A stretch of 64,000 bases of DNA from Parasphingorhabdus halotolerans (GTDB lineage Bacteria; Pseudomonadota; Alphaproteobacteria; Sphingomonadales; Sphingomonadaceae), in assembly GCF_012516475.1 (NCBI RefSeq), contig NZ_CP051217.1:496001-560000 (forward strand), read 5' to 3'. Below are positions 19,081-29,333 of this stretch, in pieces. The first letter of the stretch is position 1, and each line of letters starts with the position of its first letter. Made by a program: the position numbers and the translations under genes. The notes under the pieces are model-generated. The model had not been told where the DNA came from. It did no database searches and saw only the letters and a list, made by a program, of their open reading frames with translations.

Positions 19081-19112
19081 CCTTATTAACTCGTCGCTAT
19101 CCTTATTAACTC
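19081..19112. promoter_or_regulatory. paired 12-bp direct repeats between plsY and murI
   Basis: CCTTATTAACTC occurs at 19081-19092 and again at 19101-19112, a 20-bp period close to two helical turns. The pair lies in the divergent plsY/murI intergenic region, where a dimeric regulator contacting one face of the helix would fit. No regulator is identified; a short duplication is the alternative. Confidence 0.45.
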
Positions 19113-19215
19113 TGCTGGGCAAGAGTCTCACCATATAAAAACAGTCAAGACCAATTGGTTGCAAGATGAATTGAAAGAGTTGCGACCACGCAGCGATAAT
19201 GACTATGAGAGTTTC

Positions 19216-20028
19216 ATGTCAGCTCAGAGCATTGCCACCACAGCACCCCTCTTATTTTTTGATACCGGCGTTGGCGGACTTTCTGTTCTGCGGGAAGTAC
19301 GGAAACTTCTTCCAACCGCGCCGATCGTTTATGCCGCAGACTATGCAGGATTGCCTTATGGTACAAAGTCCGAGGGTGAACTGGCTGCTCGCGTTCCCGC
19401 TCTTCTGGGACGGCTGGTCGAGCGATACAAGCCGCAACTGGTCACGATTGCCTGCAATACGGCATCTACGATCGCACTGGACTATGTTCGCGCGGCCCTA
19501 AATATCCCAGTGGTGGGAACGGTGCCGGCGATCAAACCAGCGAGCCTTATGACCAAAACGGGCGTTATCGGCCTTTTGGGAACACAGGCGACGATCAGGC
19601 AGGGCTATGTTGATCGCCTCGCATCGGAATTTGCGGCAAATAAGACGTTGTTGCGTCACGGTTCGCCCGATCTGGTTTACGCGGCCGAAGCAAAGTTGCG
19701 AGGTGAAAAGCCGGATCAGCCAGTTATTCAAGCTGCTGTCGATGGTTTACTGTCTCAACCGGGCGGCGACAATATGGATGTGATGATCCTCGCATGCACG
19801 CACTTTCCCTTAGTGCAATCCGAGTTACAGGAAGCCATTGGTCGTGACATTCAGTTTGTTGATGGCTCGAAAGGAATAGCACGCCGGATAGAGCATCTTA
19901 CAGCAGGCACAATTTGGCCATCAGTCCCAGATAATGGTATTTTTGTTACAACGGGTCAATTGGACGAAATGGACGCTTATCGTCCAGTTTTGCAGAGTTT
20001 TGGGCTGGAGCACGTTGAGACTTTGTGA
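19216..20028 (+). CDS. murI: glutamate racemase
   Basis: Provides D-glutamate for peptidoglycan. The 270-residue product from ATG at 19216 (GAGAG upstream) begins with the family pattern FFDTGVGGLSVLREVRKLLP. The two catalytic cysteines are in VTIACNTAST and ILACTHFPLV, and YAADYAGLPYGTKSE matches the substrate-binding YxxDxxxxPYG motif. An in-frame TTG at 19159 would add 19 unconserved residues. Divergent from plsY; hemA follows on the same strand. Confidence 0.95.
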   Translation: MSAQSIATTAPLLFFDTGVGGLSVLREVRKLLPTAPIVYAADYAGLPYGTKSEGELAARVPALLGRLVERYKPQLVTIACNTASTIALDYVRAALNIPVVGTVPAIKPASLMTKTGVIGLLGTQATIRQGYVDRLASEFAANKTLLRHGSPDLVYAAEAKLRGEKPDQPVIQAAVDGLLSQPGGDNMDVMILACTHFPLVQSELQEAIGRDIQFVDGSKGIARRIEHLTAGTIWPSVPDNGIFVTTGQLDEMDAYRPVLQSFGLEHVETL

Positions 20029-20138
20029 TGCAAAAACCTTATTGCGAACCGTTCGCGCTGGAAATTTTGACAAGGGGCGGTTAAAGGCCATTCCCAGAAG
20101 GATCGCACCGGACAGGAATGACGTAGGGAACGGGCATA

Positions 20139-21353
20139 GTGGACTACAACAAAGTTTTTGATCAGGCGATTGATCGTCTCCATGCGGAAGGGCGCTACCG
20201 GGTATTTATTGATATCCTGCGCAACAAGGGCTCCTTCCCCAACGCGCGCTGTTTTGCTCATCACAATGGCCCCAAGCCAGTCACCGTATGGTGCTCCAAT
20301 GATTATCTCGCGATGGGACAGCACCCCGATGTGATCGCCGCGATGGAAGAAGCGCTGCATGACGTGGGCGCAGGCTCTGGCGGCACACGAAACATCGGTG
20401 GTAACACGCACTACCATATTCAACTCGAGAAAGAGCTTGCAGACCTGCATGGCAAATCGGGTTCTTTGTTGTTCACATCGGGCTATGTTTCCAATGAAGC
20501 CACGCTCTCAACGCTGACCAAAATTTTACCCGGGTGCATTATTTTTTCCGATGAACTTAATCACGCTTCCATGATCGCGGGCATCAAAAATAGCGGTTGT
20601 GAAAAACGCGTCTTCCGGCACAATGATCTTGAGCATCTTGAGGAACTTCTGGCCGAATCGGATCCCGACCTGCCCAAGCTGATCGCTTTTGAGAGCATTT
20701 ATTCCATGGACGGCGATGTCGCGCCGCTCCACGCGATTTGTGATCTGGCTGATAAATATAACGCGCTTACTTATTGTGACGAAGTGCACGCCGTCGGCAT
20801 GTACGGCGATCATGGCGGCGGAATATCAGAGCGCGATGGAGCCGCTGATCGAATTACCATCATCGAAGGCACATTGGCCAAAGCGGTAGGCGTAATGGGT
20901 GGTTATATTACAGCTGACCAGAAAATCGTGGATGTGATCCGTTCCTACGCACCGGGTTTCATTTTCACGACCAGCCTTTCGCCGGTTCTGGTTGCCGGAG
21001 CGCTGGCAAGTATTCGCCATCTCAAGCAATCGTGCGAAGAGCGGGACGGCCAGCAGGCTGCGGCGCAAAAGCTCAAGGATTTATTTGCTGATGCAGGCTT
21101 GCCGGTCATGGATTCCACAACGCATATCGTTCCCCTGCAAGTGGGCGACCCGGTTAAGGCCAAGAAAATCAGTGATATTTTGTTGGCGGAATACGGTGTT
21201 TATGTGCAACCGATCAACTATCCCACTGTTCCGCGTGGCACCGAGCGTTTGCGTTTCACGCCCGGGCCTGTGCACACTGAAGAGATGATGGTTGACCTCA
21301 CCAAGGCGTTGGTTGAAATCTGGAGCCGGATGGAATTGCGGCTTGCTGCATAA
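20139..21353 (+). CDS. hemA: 5-aminolevulinate synthase
   Basis: PLP enzyme that condenses glycine and succinyl-CoA to 5-aminolevulinate, the first committed heme step by the Shemin route used by alphaproteobacteria. Visible motifs are [63 protein letters not shown] and the PLP lysine in [14 protein letters not shown]. 404 residues matches the family. The start is GTG at 20139, with GGGAACGGG just upstream. The succinyl-CoA substrate is also the product of the mutase at 1622-3754. Confidence 0.97.
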   Translation: MDYNKVFDQAIDRLHAEGRYRVFIDILRNKGSFPNARCFAHHNGPKPVTVWCSNDYLAMGQHPDVIAAMEEALHDVGAGSGGTRNIGGNTHYHIQLEKELADLHGKSGSLLFTSGYVSNEATLSTLTKILPGCIIFSDELNHASMIAGIKNSGCEKRVFRHNDLEHLEELLAESDPDLPKLIAFESIYSMDGDVAPLHAICDLADKYNALTYCDEVHAVGMYGDHGGGISERDGAADRITIIEGTLAKAVGVMGGYITADQKIVDVIRSYAPGFIFTTSLSPVLVAGALASIRHLKQSCEERDGQQAAAQKLKDLFADAGLPVMDSTTHIVPLQVGDPVKAKKISDILLAEYGVYVQPINYPTVPRGTERLRFTPGPVHTEEMMVDLTKALVEIWSRMELRLAA

Positions 21354-21411
21354 CAAAGCAGCTAACAAGAACATTACTGGAACTTTTCGCTGTCTCGCCC
21401 ATATATAGGCC

Positions 21412-22410
21412 ATGACCGCAAGCTCCCACTGGATTGAACCTCACCCCCACGGCATTTATGTCAAACCGGCAGATGCCTGGATTGACCCTTCACGCGCGGT
21501 CAAAAATGCGCTCGTAACACATGGGCATGCCGACCATGCGCGCGGCGGGCATCAGCATGTCTGGGCGACGCCGGAAACGCTTGCAATTATGGGATTGCGT
21601 TATGGAACGCGGGCGGATCAACCGATTCCTTATGGTGACGGATTTGAGCTTGGTGGCGTAAAAATAAGCTATCATCCGGCGGGCCATGTGCTTGGCTCCG
21701 CGCAGATACTGATGGAATATCAGGGCGAGAAAGTGGTTGCGACGGGCGATTACAAACGCCGTAGCGACCCGACCTGTGCTCAGTTTGCAGTTATTCCCTG
21801 CGATATTTTCATCACCGAGGCGACGTTTGGATTGCCGGTATTCAAGCACCCACCAACAGCCGACGAGATTGCTAAACTGCTGGAAGCAAAATATGCGAAT
21901 CCGGATCGATGCGTTCTGGTTGGTGCTTATGCGCTGGGTAAATGCCAACGGGTTATTGGCGAACTACGTGATGCCGGATATCATGATCCGATATATCTCC
22001 ACGGCGCACTGGAGAAAATGTGCACTCTTTATGAGGATTTGGGTGTGAGCCTGGGAGAAATCCGGCCAGTCCTTGACACCCCCAAGGATGAGATGCGCGG
22101 GCAAATCGTGCTCGCGCCGCCTTCGGCTTTGAATGATCGCTGGAGCCGCCGCTTGCCCAATCCCCTAACCGCGATGGCGTCCGGATGGATGCGGGTGCGG
22201 CAGCGAGCCCGGCAGCGCAACATTGAGCTTCCCATCATCATGTCTGATCATGCAGATTGGGATGAATTGACCCAAACGATCAAAGACGTTGCGCCCACTG
22301 AAACTTGGATAACCCATGGCCGCGAAGATGCGCTGGTTCACTGGTGCGAACTCAACCAGATGAAAGCGCGCGCTTTAGCAATGATTGGGCGCGAAGAGGA
22401 CGATGACTGA
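21412..22410 (+). CDS. ligase-associated DNA exonuclease (metallo-beta-lactamase fold)
   Basis: A 332-residue metallo-beta-lactamase/beta-CASP-type protein of the family found next to bacterial ATP-dependent DNA ligases. The zinc motif THGHADHARGG lies near residue 40, with further ligand regions GHVLGSAQI, ATGDYKRRSDP and SDHADWDEL, and the beta-CASP-like AYALGKCQRVIGELRDAGY. The stop overlaps the ligase start by one base (TGATG), so the two are co-translated. A nuclease acting on damaged DNA ends is the role inferred for the family; cellular substrates are not established from sequence. Confidence 0.9.
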   Translation: MTASSHWIEPHPHGIYVKPADAWIDPSRAVKNALVTHGHADHARGGHQHVWATPETLAIMGLRYGTRADQPIPYGDGFELGGVKISYHPAGHVLGSAQILMEYQGEKVVATGDYKRRSDPTCAQFAVIPCDIFITEATFGLPVFKHPPTADEIAKLLEAKYANPDRCVLVGAYALGKCQRVIGELRDAGYHDPIYLHGALEKMCTLYEDLGVSLGEIRPVLDTPKDEMRGQIVLAPPSALNDRWSRRLPNPLTAMASGWMRVRQRARQRNIELPIIMSDHADWDELTQTIKDVAPTETWITHGREDALVHWCELNQMKARALAMIGREEDDD

Positions 22411-23996
22411 TGCAGGCATTTTCCGAGCTTCTTGACCGGTTGATCTATACGCGTTCGCGCAACGCCAAATTGCGGTTAATAAGCGAATATCTGAAAACTG
22501 CACCGGATCCTGATCGGGGGTGGGTGCTGGCGGCGCTCACCGAGCAAATCGATTTTCCGAAGGTTAAAATTTCCGCTGTAAGGAATATGGCGAAAGATCG
22601 CATCGATGAAACATTATTCAAGCTCAGTCGGGACTTTGTCGGCGATACGGCGGAAACCGTCGCGCTGATCTGGCCGGAAACCGAGAATTTTGTACCAGAT
22701 AATATGTTGTCGGTAGATAATGTTGTGACCCAATTGTCTGAGGTCAGCAGAGCGCAAGCCCCTATGTTGCTGGCGAATTTAATGGATCAACTGGATTCTA
22801 ACGGGCGCTATGCGCTGATAAAATTTGCAACTGGCGCGATGCGGATTGGCGTATCTGCGCGCTTGGCAAAAACAGCTTTTGCTCTAGCCTATGGTATTGC
22901 CGTCGAAGAAATAGAAGAGGTTTGGCATTCCCTTAAACCTCCTTATTCAGAACTATTCGCTTGGGGTGAGGGTAAAGCAGGCAAGCCCGACTTGAAGGGC
23001 GTGCCGTTTTTTCGTCCCTTCATGCTGGCCCATCCGCTTGAAGAAAGGACTGTCGACCTCAAAGACTATGTCGCGGAATGGAAATGGGATGGCATCCGTA
23101 TTCAGATCGTTGGCACGGGCAACGAAACGCGCCTGTATAGCCGCGGCGGCGATGATATTACCCCGGCCTTCCCCGATGTTGCGCAGGCATTTGATGCTGT
23201 CGGCGTCGTCGACGGTGAATTGCTTGTTCGGGGCGATTTTCAGGGCGGTGAGGCGGCGAGCTTCAATGCTTTGCAACAAAGATTGGGTCGGAAAAAAGTG
23301 TCGAAGAAAATGCTAGATGACTTTCCTGCATTCGTCCGTCTTTATGACATATTATACGACGGCGAGCATGATTTGCGTCATCTGCAATGGACGAAGAGGC
23401 GGCAGTCGCTGGAGACATTCGTGCCCAAGCTTGACGGTTCACGGTTTGATATTTCAAGCATTTTGGAAGCTGATGATTTTGGACATCTGGCCCAGATCAG
23501 AGACGGCGCACGCGATGCTGCGATTGAAGGCGTAATGCTCAAGCGCCGCGACAGTCCTTATATAGCAGGGCGCAAAACTGGGCTCTGGTATAAATGGAAA
23601 CGCGACCCTCTCGTAGCTGATTGTGTGATGATGTATGCCCAGCGCGGGTCTGGCAAGCGATCATCCTTTTATTCGGATTATACTTTTGGTTGCTGGACCG
23701 ACGATCCTAAAAATGGCGGCGAATTATATCCCGTCGGCAAGGCTTATTCGGGCTTTACCGATGAGGAACTGAAAATGCTCGATCGGTTTGTTCGCCAAAA
23801 CACCTTGAACCGCTTTGGCCCAGTTCGTGAGGTGGAAAAGACGATGGTGCTGGAAGTAGCATTCGATTCCATCCACGAAAGCAAACGTCACAAGTCCGGC
23901 TTGGCTATGCGGTTTCCGAGAATTTCCCGGATCAGGACAGACAAGCCGGCGGACGAGGCTGACATGGTATCCACGTTGAAAGCGATGATTACCTAG
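22410..23996 (+). CDS. ATP-dependent DNA ligase (damage-response type)
   Basis: A 528-residue ATP-dependent DNA ligase. It has the N-terminal helical DNA-binding domain and a nucleotidyltransferase core whose adenylated lysine lies near residue 227 in VAEWKWDGIRIQIV. Motif III/IV regions (VVDGELLVRGD, IEGVMLKRRDSPYIAGRKTGLWYKWKRD) and the OB-fold C-terminus (AFDSIHESKRHKSGLAMRFPRISRIR) are present. The paired exonuclease directly upstream identifies the damage-response subgroup. The DEXH helicase and phosphoesterase that often complete this cassette are absent from the neighbourhood. It converges on the threonine dehydratase with a 4-bp tail overlap. Confidence 0.94.
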   Translation: MQAFSELLDRLIYTRSRNAKLRLISEYLKTAPDPDRGWVLAALTEQIDFPKVKISAVRNMAKDRIDETLFKLSRDFVGDTAETVALIWPETENFVPDNMLSVDNVVTQLSEVSRAQAPMLLANLMDQLDSNGRYALIKFATGAMRIGVSARLAKTAFALAYGIAVEEIEEVWHSLKPPYSELFAWGEGKAGKPDLKGVPFFRPFMLAHPLEERTVDLKDYVAEWKWDGIRIQIVGTGNETRLYSRGGDDITPAFPDVAQAFDAVGVVDGELLVRGDFQGGEAASFNALQQRLGRKKVSKKMLDDFPAFVRLYDILYDGEHDLRHLQWTKRRQSLETFVPKLDGSRFDISSILEADDFGHLAQIRDGARDAAIEGVMLKRRDSPYIAGRKTGLWYKWKRDPLVADCVMMYAQRGSGKRSSFYSDYTFGCWTDDPKNGGELYPVGKAYSGFTDEELKMLDRFVRQNTLNRFGPVREVEKTMVLEVAFDSIHESKRHKSGLAMRFPRISRIRTDKPADEADMVSTLKAMIT

Positions 23997-24985
23997 CCGC
24001 TGATAATTTTAGCGAACAATTCCGCATCGACATTGCCGCCTGATAGCGTGACAACAGTTCTAGTCGTTGTGTCAATCTTACCCGCTATTGCTGCTGCCAG
24101 TGCTACAGCTCCACCGGGTTCCACAACCACGCGAAGTTTCTCAAATGCCAGACGCATCGCGATGTGCACTTCCGCTTGCGTGACACTCACGCCGTGAATG
24201 CCGCGTTCATATAGAATATCAAAGGTGATCGAGGATACTTCCAGCGTTTGCAGCGCATCACATTGGGTAGCGGGCGGGTTTTCTTTGACAGGCACAATGT
24301 GCCCCAGTTCCAGCGAACGCGCCATATCATCCCAGCCTTCAGGCTCGACCACAGTAATTTTAGCGTTCGGATTGGCGAGCGCAGTCCCTGTCGCCAATCC
24401 TCCGCCGCCGCAACAAACAATTATGTTGTCCGGTTCGCCGCCAGTTTGCGCAATCATCTGGTAGCGCAGTTCAATTCCGCAACTGCCCTGGCCTTCGACC
24501 ACCCACGGATCGTCAAAACTAGGCACTACGGTACCGCCGGTTTCAGCCGACAGTTTTGCCGCAATATTTTCCCGCGATTCAGACAGGCGATCATAGGTAA
24601 TGACCCGAGCGCCCAGCGCCTTGGTATTTTCCATTTTTGCCTTTGGTGCATCCGTCGGCATAACGACCGTTGCTGCAATACCGAGCCTCTTTGCAGCCCA
24701 GGCGACACCTTGCGCGTGATTGCCACTTGAAAAAGCAATCACACCGCGTGATCGCTGTTGTTCATCCAAATCAGTGAGTCTGTGCCACCCGCCGCGAATT
24801 TTGAACGCGCCGATAGGTTGCAAACATTCCGCCTTGCACAAGATGGTTTTATCCCCGATTTCCAGCGGCAATAGCGGTGTTGGTGGCAGTATATCCGAGA
24901 TTTTTCTTGCTGCCCTTTCAACGCCAGCCAACGTCGGTTTGCGCGCAGGGTCCAGTAAACGTTCCAAAAGTCTTTGCTCTGTCAT
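23993..24985 (-). CDS. threonine/serine dehydratase (PLP, no ACT domain)
   Basis: A fold-type II PLP enzyme that deaminates threonine or serine to the 2-oxo acid. The PLP lysine lies in PIGAFKIRGGWHRL, the phosphate-binding glycines in VCCGGGGLATG (GGGGL), and SSGNHAQGVAWAAKRLGI is the asparagine loop. At 330 residues it lacks the regulatory ACT domain of biosynthetic IlvA, so a catabolic role is likely, although 2-oxobutanoate from it could enter the propionyl-CoA route at 1-9 kb. Racemase activity of related proteins is an alternative. Divergent from the polyamine genes by 53 bp. Confidence 0.88.
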   Translation of the reverse strand: MTEQRLLERLLDPARKPTLAGVERAARKISDILPPTPLLPLEIGDKTILCKAECLQPIGAFKIRGGWHRLTDLDEQQRSRGVIAFSSGNHAQGVAWAAKRLGIAATVVMPTDAPKAKMENTKALGARVITYDRLSESRENIAAKLSAETGGTVVPSFDDPWVVEGQGSCGIELRYQMIAQTGGEPDNIIVCCGGGGLATGTALANPNAKITVVEPEGWDDMARSLELGHIVPVKENPPATQCDALQTLEVSSITFDILYERGIHGVSVTQAEVHIAMRLAFEKLRVVVEPGGAVALAAAIAGKIDTTTRTVVTLSGGNVDAELFAKIISG

Positions 24986-25038
24986 GATGACTTCCTATAT
25001 GCGGTTGAACAAATTCTCCAGCAGATTGAGTGAACAAT

Positions 25039-26256
<1,218 letters not shown>

Positions 26257-26258
26257 GG

Positions 26259-27431
26259 ATGGAAACCAGAGCAGGCGATCCCGGCGCGTTTGGGCATTTT
26301 GATCTCTCGCGAGTGCCCTCGCCGGCTTTCGTAATTGATGAAGTCAAACTGCGCTCCAATCTGGAAATATTGAGCGAAGTTAAAACGCGCTCCGGTGCGA
26401 AGATTTTATCTGCGCTCAAGGCATTTTCAATGTGGGAAGTTGCGCCGCTGATTGATGAATATCTCGATGGTGTCTGTGCTTCGGGGCTTTGGGAAGCGCG
26501 ACTCGCATTTGACAAATATCAGGGCGAAGTGGCAACCTATTCACCGGCGTTCAAGCCTGATGAACTGCCTGAGATCGCCGCGATGTCCGATCATGTTATA
26601 TTTAACACGCCCGGTCAAATTGCGCGCCGTTCCGCGCTGATCAGAGGACTGCGGGATGGCGGCGAGCAGTTTGATATCGGCCTTCGCATCAATCCTCTCC
26701 ATGCCGAGGGCGAAGTGCCAAAATATGACCCCTGCCAGCCCCATAGTCGGTTAGGTTTTCCAATTGACCAACTCACCGAAGAGCATTTTGGCGCTATTGA
26801 TGGCCTCCATTTCCATACGCTTTGCGAGCAGGATTTCGAGCCGCTTTACCGCACATGGGAAGCAATTGCGCCCTACATCGCAGATAATGTCGATGATCTG
26901 AAATGGCTGAATTTCGGCGGAGGGCACCACATCACCCGTTCCGATTACCAGCGCGAAGAGTTGATCGAATTTCTCGACTTCGTGGCCGACGCAACAGGCT
27001 GTCAAATTTATCTGGAGCCCGGCGAAGCTGTCGCGCTGGATGCGGGCATACTGGTCGGAGAAATCCTTGACGTGTTCGAGAACAAAATGCCAGTCGGAAT
27101 TACGGATATATCCGCGACTTGCCATATGCCGGACGTTATTGAGGCGCCCTATCGGCCCGCGATGCTCGGCGAATTGAGAGATGGAGAAACCACCCGTCTC
27201 GGCGGTCCGAGTTGCCTTGCTGGTGATATTATTGGCGATTATGCCCTTCCCGAGCCACCGCATGTTGGACAGCGCATCGCGTTTCTCGATCAGGCGCATT
27301 ATTCGATGGTCAAAACCAGCACCTTTAACGGGGTGCCCCTGCCCTCCATCTGGCTTTGGAACAGCGAAACCGACGATCTGCGCTGCGTGAAGAAATTCGA
27401 CTGGACCACATTTCGCGATCGCCTCAGTTAA
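26259..27431 (+). CDS. nspC: carboxynorspermidine/carboxyspermidine decarboxylase
   Basis: A fold-type III (alanine racemase-like) PLP decarboxylase of 390 residues that releases spermidine or norspermidine from the carboxy intermediate. The PLP lysine is in ILSALKAFSMW, the His ligand region in GLHFHTLCEQDFEP, and GGGHHITRSDY and LEPGEAVALDAGILVGEILDVFENK match the phosphate and substrate contacts; SCLAGDIIGDYAL holds the catalytic cysteine. The start is ATG two bases after the preceding stop. It pairs with the upstream dehydrogenase. Confidence 0.92.
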   Translation: METRAGDPGAFGHFDLSRVPSPAFVIDEVKLRSNLEILSEVKTRSGAKILSALKAFSMWEVAPLIDEYLDGVCASGLWEARLAFDKYQGEVATYSPAFKPDELPEIAAMSDHVIFNTPGQIARRSALIRGLRDGGEQFDIGLRINPLHAEGEVPKYDPCQPHSRLGFPIDQLTEEHFGAIDGLHFHTLCEQDFEPLYRTWEAIAPYIADNVDDLKWLNFGGGHHITRSDYQREELIEFLDFVADATGCQIYLEPGEAVALDAGILVGEILDVFENKMPVGITDISATCHMPDVIEAPYRPAMLGELRDGETTRLGGPSCLAGDIIGDYALPEPPHVGQRIAFLDQAHYSMVKTSTFNGVPLPSIWLWNSETDDLRCVKKFDWTTFRDRLS

Positions 27432-27591
27432 AAATTGCTTTCTCGTTCAGCATTTAGAAGGATTTTGGTCTTTACAGAGGCCTCAAGCGTACATATATGC
27501 ACGCCCTGCTGCCCCATGGCCGCTTGCTGAGTACTTTAGTTAATCCGCAAGGCAGCTCAATCGATCACAGTCTTTTAGGGGGTCCCTTGAG
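27432..27591 (+). promoter_or_regulatory. candidate structured leader of the ornithine decarboxylase gene
   Basis: This 160-bp region separates nspC from the decarboxylase gene. It contains a hairpin at 27487-27504 (GCGTACATATATGCACGC; 4-bp outer stem, one mismatch, inner CA/TG pairs) whose loop side holds the ATG of an upstream reading frame, and AGGGGG at 27577-27582, which serves the TTG start of the enzyme. A structured 'speF' leader RNA is known upstream of alphaproteobacterial ornithine decarboxylases; membership here is a hypothesis to be tested by covariance search. Confidence 0.45.
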
Positions 27592-27625
27592 TTGCACATT
27601 TTCCAGAATGCTGGAGAGCTAGCGA
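27497..27625 (+). CDS. possible leader peptide overlapping the ornithine decarboxylase start
   Basis: A 42-codon frame begins MHALLPHGRLLSTL and ends LSCTFSRMLES with TAG at 27625, 34 bp inside the decarboxylase gene and in a different frame from it. The ATG sits inside the 27487-27504 hairpin. There is no good ribosome-binding site close by (AGAGG is too far). Ribosome stalling or termination on such a frame could gate the decarboxylase ribosome-binding site, as with other polyamine leader peptides, but translation is not shown. Confidence 0.3.
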
Positions 27626-28788
27626 AAGCTCTTAGCCCAGACATCCCAGTTTTGCTGAACCGTCCGCATGCCGCGCGGCGCGCAGCGCGATATTTTGTCG
27701 AGCAATTTCCCGGCAAATCACTTTACGCGGTGAAGGCTAATCCATCGCCTGAGCTGCTGGAAATTCTGTGGGATTCGGGGATTACCCATTTTGACGTTGC
27801 GTCGATCGACGAAGTGAGACTTGTTCGCCGGGTTCTTCCCGAGGCGGTGCTTTGTTACATGAATCCGCTGAAGCAGGAGCAGTCCATCCGCGAGGCTTAT
27901 CATGAGCATGGCGTTCGGATTTTCTCGCTCGACGGCATCGAAGAACTCGATAAGATTGAACGCGCAACGGGGAATGCTGAAGACCTGACTTTGTGCGTCC
28001 GGATAAGAGTTGCCTCGGAATTCGCCGAAATCAGCCTTGCATCAAAATTTGGTGTTGATGTCGCGGACTCGGCGGAGTTGCTTCAGCGTGCGCGGCAGTC
28101 AGCTGACGAACTGGGTATTTGTTTCCATGTTGGTAGCCAGGCCATGTCTCCACTTGCCTTTGTTCATGCACTCGAGCGTGTTCGTACAGCAATTGTCGAA
28201 GCCTCGGTAACCGTCGACATCGTCAACGTTGGCGGCGGCTTTCCCTCGATCTATCCCGATATGGAGCCGCAATCGCTCAACCATTATTTCAAAGCCATTG
28301 ACCGGACATTTGAAGATTTACCGATCAGCTACTCGGCCGAACTGTGGTGTGAGCCAGGCCGTGCTTTGGCGGCAGAATATACGTCCTTATTGGTCAAGGT
28401 CGAGAAACGGCGTTCCAATGAGCTTTACATTAATGACGGCGCTTATGGCACGTTGTTTGACGCGGCTCATATTGGTTGGCGCTTTCCTGCACAGATCGTC
28501 GGCCGTCAAACCGAATCTACGATGGCAGAGTTCAGCTTCTATGGTCCCACTTGCGACGATATGGATTATATGGCTGGACCGTTCATTCTTCCCGATGACA
28601 TGAAGGCTGGCGACTATATCGAAATAGGCATGCTGGGCGCATATGGCTCTGCGATGCGAACGAAGTTTAACGGCTATGGCTCACACGTCGAATATGATAT
28701 GCAAGATGAGCCGATGGATAGTCTTTATCTTGGCGATAATCTCGATCGCAACGACCGTGAAAACGTGGTGTCTTTCCCCGGCGCTTAG
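27592..28788 (+). CDS. ornithine (or lysine/ornithine) decarboxylase
   Basis: A fold-type III PLP decarboxylase of 398 residues making putrescine (or cadaverine). The PLP lysine is in KSLYAVKANPSPELL, the His in GICFHVGSQAMSP, the glycine loop in VNVGGGFPSIYPD, the phosphate contact in LWCEPGRALAAEYTSLLV, and the catalytic Cys in YGPTCDDMDYMAG. Homology is to eukaryotic-type ODC. The start is TTG with AGGGGG nine bases upstream. Together with the two upstream genes it completes ornithine to putrescine to carboxyspermidine to spermidine. Confidence 0.92.
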   Translation: MHIFQNAGELAKALSPDIPVLLNRPHAARRAARYFVEQFPGKSLYAVKANPSPELLEILWDSGITHFDVASIDEVRLVRRVLPEAVLCYMNPLKQEQSIREAYHEHGVRIFSLDGIEELDKIERATGNAEDLTLCVRIRVASEFAEISLASKFGVDVADSAELLQRARQSADELGICFHVGSQAMSPLAFVHALERVRTAIVEASVTVDIVNVGGGFPSIYPDMEPQSLNHYFKAIDRTFEDLPISYSAELWCEPGRALAAEYTSLLVKVEKRRSNELYINDGAYGTLFDAAHIGWRFPAQIVGRQTESTMAEFSFYGPTCDDMDYMAGPFILPDDMKAGDYIEIGMLGAYGSAMRTKFNGYGSHVEYDMQDEPMDSLYLGDNLDRNDRENVVSFPGA

Positions 28789-28862
28789 CGCGCAAAACAA
28801 GTTGCATTTGACAATTTACAGTTTGTGACGCAGTTTCTCCGCTGGATTTGGGGAGATCATCT

Positions 28863-29291
28863 ATGGATACCGCGATACTGGCGCCGGCGGCGCTATTGGT
28901 CTTATGGTCGTTGATCATGCTGTTCTGGATGGCTGCAACCCGTCTACCCGCAGCCAAAAGTCTGGGAATCGATATTACGGCAAAACCAGGAGGGCGCGGC
29001 CCGGACATTGACCCGAATATGCCGGATAAAGTCGCCTGGAAATCCCATAATTATACCCACCTGATGGAACAACCAACGCTGTTTTATGCGACCGTCATAA
29101 TATTGGCTCTCGCGGAAGCAGGCAGCGGGCTCAATCTTTGGCTGGCGTGGGCCTATGTTGTGCTGCGCATTATCCACAGCATCTGGCAAGCCACGATAAA
29201 TCTGGTCAACGTTCGTTTCATGCTGTTCCTGGCATCAACAATTTGCCTGATGGTCATGGCAGTCAACGCCATTTGGGCGACATTGTTTTGA
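28863..29291 (+). CDS. MAPEG family membrane protein (copy 1)
   Basis: A 142-residue protein with four predicted membrane helices, of the MAPEG superfamily (membrane-associated proteins in eicosanoid and glutathione metabolism). Features are the first helix ILAPAALLVLWSLIMLFWMAATRLP and the conserved WKSHNYTHLMEQPTLFYATVIILAL. ATG at 28863 follows GGGGAG. It is a tandem paralogue of the next gene, with the same N/H/E-Q-P motif order. Bacterial members are of unknown substrate. Confidence 0.88.
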   Translation: MDTAILAPAALLVLWSLIMLFWMAATRLPAAKSLGIDITAKPGGRGPDIDPNMPDKVAWKSHNYTHLMEQPTLFYATVIILALAEAGSGLNLWLAWAYVVLRIIHSIWQATINLVNVRFMLFLASTICLMVMAVNAIWATLF

Positions 29292-29333
29292 ATTCTGGAA
29301 ACAACACACTCGATAAAAGTAGGGAATCTTCAA

